Positions 4,530-6,851 of a DNA stretch of 6,851 nucleotides are shown piece by piece (the first letter of the stretch is position 1; each line of letters starts with the position of its first letter). The translations under genes and the position numbers were made by a program. Where the stretch lies: positions 1-6,851 of the forward strand of contig JBBRLG010000412.1 of NCBI GenBank assembly GCA_038231495.1, given 5' to 3'. This DNA comes from JBBRLG01 sp038231495. GTDB taxonomy: Bacteria > Planctomycetota > Planctomycetia > Gemmatales > Gemmataceae. The notes under the pieces are model-generated. The model was not told the origin of the DNA and did no database searches. It saw only the letters and a program-made list of their open reading frames with translations.

Positions 4530-6563
4530 CTAATCCTCCCACTCGACCTTGAAGCGCAGTTCCTTCTGGTCCTGCGCGCGCGGCGTGATCAGGAGGTAGC
4601 CGCAGCGGCGGCGGGCGTCCCAGCAAAAGACCCAGTTCTTGTCCGACAGCTTGCTCCGCAGCCGCGGCGTCTTGTCCGCCGGGCCTTTCGGCAGCGCAAC
4701 TTCAGCGAAGACGAACGGCACCAGCGTTTCCGTCTCCTCGCCCACGTCCTTCCGCAGCAACCCGGCGAGGCGGGCGTTGGGACGCATTTGCGCCTGGAAA
4801 CGGCCGACCGACACCTTCTCGTACGCCATCTCCGGCAGCGCGACGACGATCGTGTCGCCCTTGACCTCGTGGCGGATCGGCGCGAGGGCGTCCGCCGGCA
4901 CTTCGGGCCGCGGAAACGTGAGCGTCGGGTCGCCCCAGAGCGTGAACGCCCACGCCGAACGCAGGTTCGCCCCGCCCAGCCGTGCGTCCGCCAGCCGCTT
5001 CTCCTTCAGCCGGGCGTAGCACAAGAGGAAATTTTTAGCGTGCCGCAGCGCGCCGCCGAGCGACTGGCCGTCGTAGAGCAGCGCGTCAAAGTACGCCAGG
5101 CTGAACGCCCCGCCGGAGCCGGAGTAGTTGCGGGTCGCGGAGCCGACGACGGCGACCGCCCCGCGGCGCAGGAGCGGCTGCGACTCCTTCTCGTTGAGGG
5201 CCAGGCAGCTTTGCAGGAAAACCAGCGACGGTCGCAACGGCTCGTCCCAGGCCGGGAACTCGTACTTCTCTACCAGCGTCTTGTAGTGACCCTCCCACAG
5301 GAAGAGGGTCTGTTCGGGCAAGAGGCGGCGCAGGTCTTCCTTGTTCACGTCGGCGTCGAAAAGGGCCGTGGTCTGGTAGCCGGCGTTGCGCAGTTCCTTG
5401 GCGGTGTTGCGGGAAAACGTCTCCAGGAGTGGCAGGCTGCCGCCGGGGTTGCTCGCGACCAGGGCCTTCAGCGCGGTGCGCTCGGCCGGCAACAGCCGCG
5501 GCCGGGCCAGCATCAGCAGGACCACGCCGCGGTCCTCGTGGAACAGCCGGCCCGTGGCGAACGTGAACGGGTCGTCGCCCTCCGGCGTCAGCGGCTCCAT
5601 CTGAATGCGCTCGTCCTTGCCGGCGGCCGGGTTGGCGCGCGCGCTCATGGGGATCGCCCGCAGGTTGGCGACCAGGAGCAGCGCGTCGGCCCCACGCAGA
5701 TCGGCGTCCTTGAGCGCGGCGCCGACCACCTCGGCGACATTGTCGCCCGCGTCGTTGGTGAGCAGCAGCGCTGCCCGCCGTTGGAGGGCGATCCACGGCG
5801 CCAGCGTCGAGAGGCCGCCCCTGCCCTCGGCGAGGTCGGACGGGTTGGCCACCACCAGGTTGTGAATCGGCCCTTGCTTGCGTTGCGCTTGCAGGTATGC
5901 CTTCGCGACCGCCGCCTCGTCGGCCAGCGGCACCCGGCGAACGTCGGGCGGGGCCAACTCCAGCTGCGCCGCGTCCCCGGCGACAAAGACTTCTTTGGCC
6001 CCCCACGCCACCAGGCGACGTTTCACGTCGTCCGCCTCCCCCGCCGCGCCGCGCGTCACCACGAGCGGCGCGCGCAACGCGCCGGCCAAGCAAGCGGCGT
6101 GGAGCAACAGGCCGCGCGACTTCGCGGGACAGACGACGACGCGCTCGGCCTTTGGGAAAAGGGCTTTCCACAACGCTTCGGGTGGCCCGCGCTTCCACTC
6201 CAGCGCGGGGCTGGTCTTCACGCCCAGCCGCCGCTCCAGGTCGGGGATGCCCTCCGGAAACGAGCCGACGGGGACGACCTGCTCGGGCTTGAAGGTTTCC
6301 AGGAACGCCTTGAAGGAAGGACCGGCCTGGGGTGAATCGAGCAGCACCACGCCGGTATGGCCGCCCGCGGCCAGCGTGGCGGTGAAGGTCAGTAATTCCT
6401 CTTCGCCCAGGCCGCCGCCCACGTACACGACGCGCTCCCCCTGCGCCACCTCGTTCGCGGCGGCGGCGGCCGGACTCTGTTCCGGGGCGGGCCGGTAAAC
6501 CAGGCCCACCACGGCGGCCAGGAGTGCGGGAAGGACGAAGGGGATGCCGGAGCGGTAGGTCAT
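4530..6563 (-). CDS. Exported gingipain/C25-like (clan CD) cysteine peptidase homologue
   Basis: A 677-residue protein. A hydrophobic N-terminal segment (about 7-23, IPFVLPALLAAVVGLVY) suggests a signal peptide or anchor, followed by an Ala/Pro linker. Residues about 43-310 contain repeated alpha/beta units (VVYVGGGLGEEELL; LLLHAACLAGALRAPLVVT with KEVFVAGDA) that loosely recall cell-wall-binding repeat 2 domains; this is a low-confidence comparison. The C-terminal part looks like a C25 peptidase. It has FATGRL (335-340), His426 in FLWEGHY and Cys453 in SLVFLQSCLA as the probable catalytic pair, then GAVAVVGSATRNYSGSGG (468-485) and LWGDPTLTF (542-550). The His-Cys spacing of 27 fits the clan CD pattern. 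The last ~120 residues are beta-rich and unassigned. The ATG at 6563 overlaps the stop of the upstream ligase gene (ATGA). No clear ribosome binding site precedes it, so coupled translation is likely. Its substrate is unknown, and a non-proteolytic CHAT-like role cannot be excluded. Confidence 0.8.
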   Translation of the reverse strand: MTYRSGIPFVLPALLAAVVGLVYRPAPEQSPAAAAANEVAQGERVVYVGGGLGEEELLTFTATLAAGGHTGVVLLDSPQAGPSFKAFLETFKPEQVVPVGSFPEGIPDLERRLGVKTSPALEWKRGPPEALWKALFPKAERVVVCPAKSRGLLLHAACLAGALRAPLVVTRGAAGEADDVKRRLVAWGAKEVFVAGDAAQLELAPPDVRRVPLADEAAVAKAYLQAQRKQGPIHNLVVANPSDLAEGRGGLSTLAPWIALQRRAALLLTNDAGDNVAEVVGAALKDADLRGADALLLVANLRAIPMSARANPAAGKDERIQMEPLTPEGDDPFTFATGRLFHEDRGVVLLMLARPRLLPAERTALKALVASNPGGSLPLLETFSRNTAKELRNAGYQTTALFDADVNKEDLRRLLPEQTLFLWEGHYKTLVEKYEFPAWDEPLRPSLVFLQSCLALNEKESQPLLRRGAVAVVGSATRNYSGSGGAFSLAYFDALLYDGQSLGGALRHAKNFLLCYARLKEKRLADARLGGANLRSAWAFTLWGDPTLTFPRPEVPADALAPIRHEVKGDTIVVALPEMAYEKVSVGRFQAQMRPNARLAGLLRKDVGEETETLVPFVFAEVALPKGPADKTPRLRSKLSDKNWVFCWDARRRCGYLLITPRAQDQKELRFKVEWED

Positions 6564-6851
6564 GGTTCACCGGGGGTCTGCTGGGTCAGGGTGCGGTCGA
6601 TCTGCTCGAAGCGCAGGCGCAGTCCCGCGCCGTTGGCCAGCTGGATCGCCAGGCCGGGCCGGGCGTTGGCCTCCAGGAGCACGGGCCCGTCGCGGCCGTC
6701 AATGACGATGTCGATGCCCAGGTAGCCGAGGCCGACCGCCCGACTCACCCGGCGGGCCATGTCGATGATGTTGGCCCACCGGGGCACGCGAAAGCCGACG
6801 ACGCCCGCGCCGGTGTCCGGGTGGCATTCTAACAGGCGGCCGTGCAGGACC
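6560..6851 (-). CDS. C-terminus of an ATP-grasp alpha-L-glutamate ligase-like protein (partial)
   Basis: The last 96 residues are visible and the frame stays open to the right edge, so the start is outside the window. The GTG at 6787 is internal, because the frame continues upstream with family-like sequence (LLECHPDTG, then VVGFRVPRW). Motifs are those of the ATP-grasp fold: GYLGIDIVIDGRDGPVLLEANARPGLAIQLANGAGL, where the Glu and Asn of LEANARPG are the expected metal-binding residues. The ARPGLAIQ-AN signature matches RimK-related alpha-L-glutamate ligase-like proteins (TIGR02291-like). In other bacteria these are often encoded beside a membrane protein with an inactive transglutaminase domain; that neighbour is not visible here. 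The probable reaction is ATP-dependent formation of an amide bond to a carboxylate; the substrate is unknown. The stop TGA (6562-6560) overlaps the ATG of the peptidase-like gene by four bases. Confidence 0.85.
   Translation of the reverse strand, partial: VLHGRLLECHPDTGAGVVGFRVPRWANIIDMARRVSRAVGLGYLGIDIVIDGRDGPVLLEANARPGLAIQLANGAGLRLRFEQIDRTLTQQTPGEP

Noticed and set aside
4788..6335. Long plus-strand frame of 515 codons antisense to the protease-like gene
   Set aside because: GC-rich shadow of the minus-strand gene. Its composition is Arg/Gln/Gly-rich without motifs, whereas the minus frame has clear family motifs.

Overview
The window looks like part of a chromosome from a planctomycete, most likely of the Gemmataceae type. 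Three things in the sequence suggest this: a membrane Ser/Thr kinase with a TPR tail encoded directly after a planctomycete-style ECF sigma factor, the N-terminus of a secreted protein carrying the FRPxLExLExRxxPS motif, and high GC content. All recognised genes lie on the minus strand, so biological reading order runs from the right edge to the left edge.

Right part (6851 to 4530): the last 96 residues of an ATP-grasp ligase resembling the alpha-L-glutamate ligase-like (RimK-related) family. Its stop codon overlaps the start of the next gene in an ATGA junction. That next gene encodes a 677-residue exported protein whose C-terminal half looks like a clan CD (gingipain/C25-like) cysteine peptidase with a His426/Cys453 pair. 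The two genes are probably translationally coupled.

Middle (4529 to 3890): about 640 bases without a convincing gene but with much structure. They hold several nested inverted repeats (4202-4520), an elaborate 65-base hairpin of REP/MITE type (4078-4142), a G-rich 15-base tandem repeat (4018-4080) and two terminator-like hairpins facing the minus strand (3970-4003 and 3936-3961). The terminator-like hairpins probably separate the protease operon from the sigma-kinase operon.

Left-centre (3889 to 483): a 188-residue ECF sigma factor of the planctomycete/acidobacterial (TIGR02999-like) type, a 107-base spacer, then a 910-residue kinase. The kinase has an intact N-terminal catalytic domain, one membrane helix and a long TPR-type exterior domain. 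The likely logic is that the outside TPR region senses something, the inside kinase responds, and the partner sigma factor is the output. The sigma factor carries a threonine where typical ECF factors have acidic residues, so phosphorylation is a plausible switch.

Left edge (482 to 1): a 308-base non-coding stretch and the first 58 codons of a secreted-type planctomycete protein. A ~55-base sequence, 51/55 identical, occurs twice in the same orientation: just upstream of the kinase (3244-3298) and upstream of this edge gene (322-376). The best reading is a shared promoter or operator linking the two genes, possibly served by the sigma factor encoded here, although a duplicated spacer or dispersed repeat is also possible.
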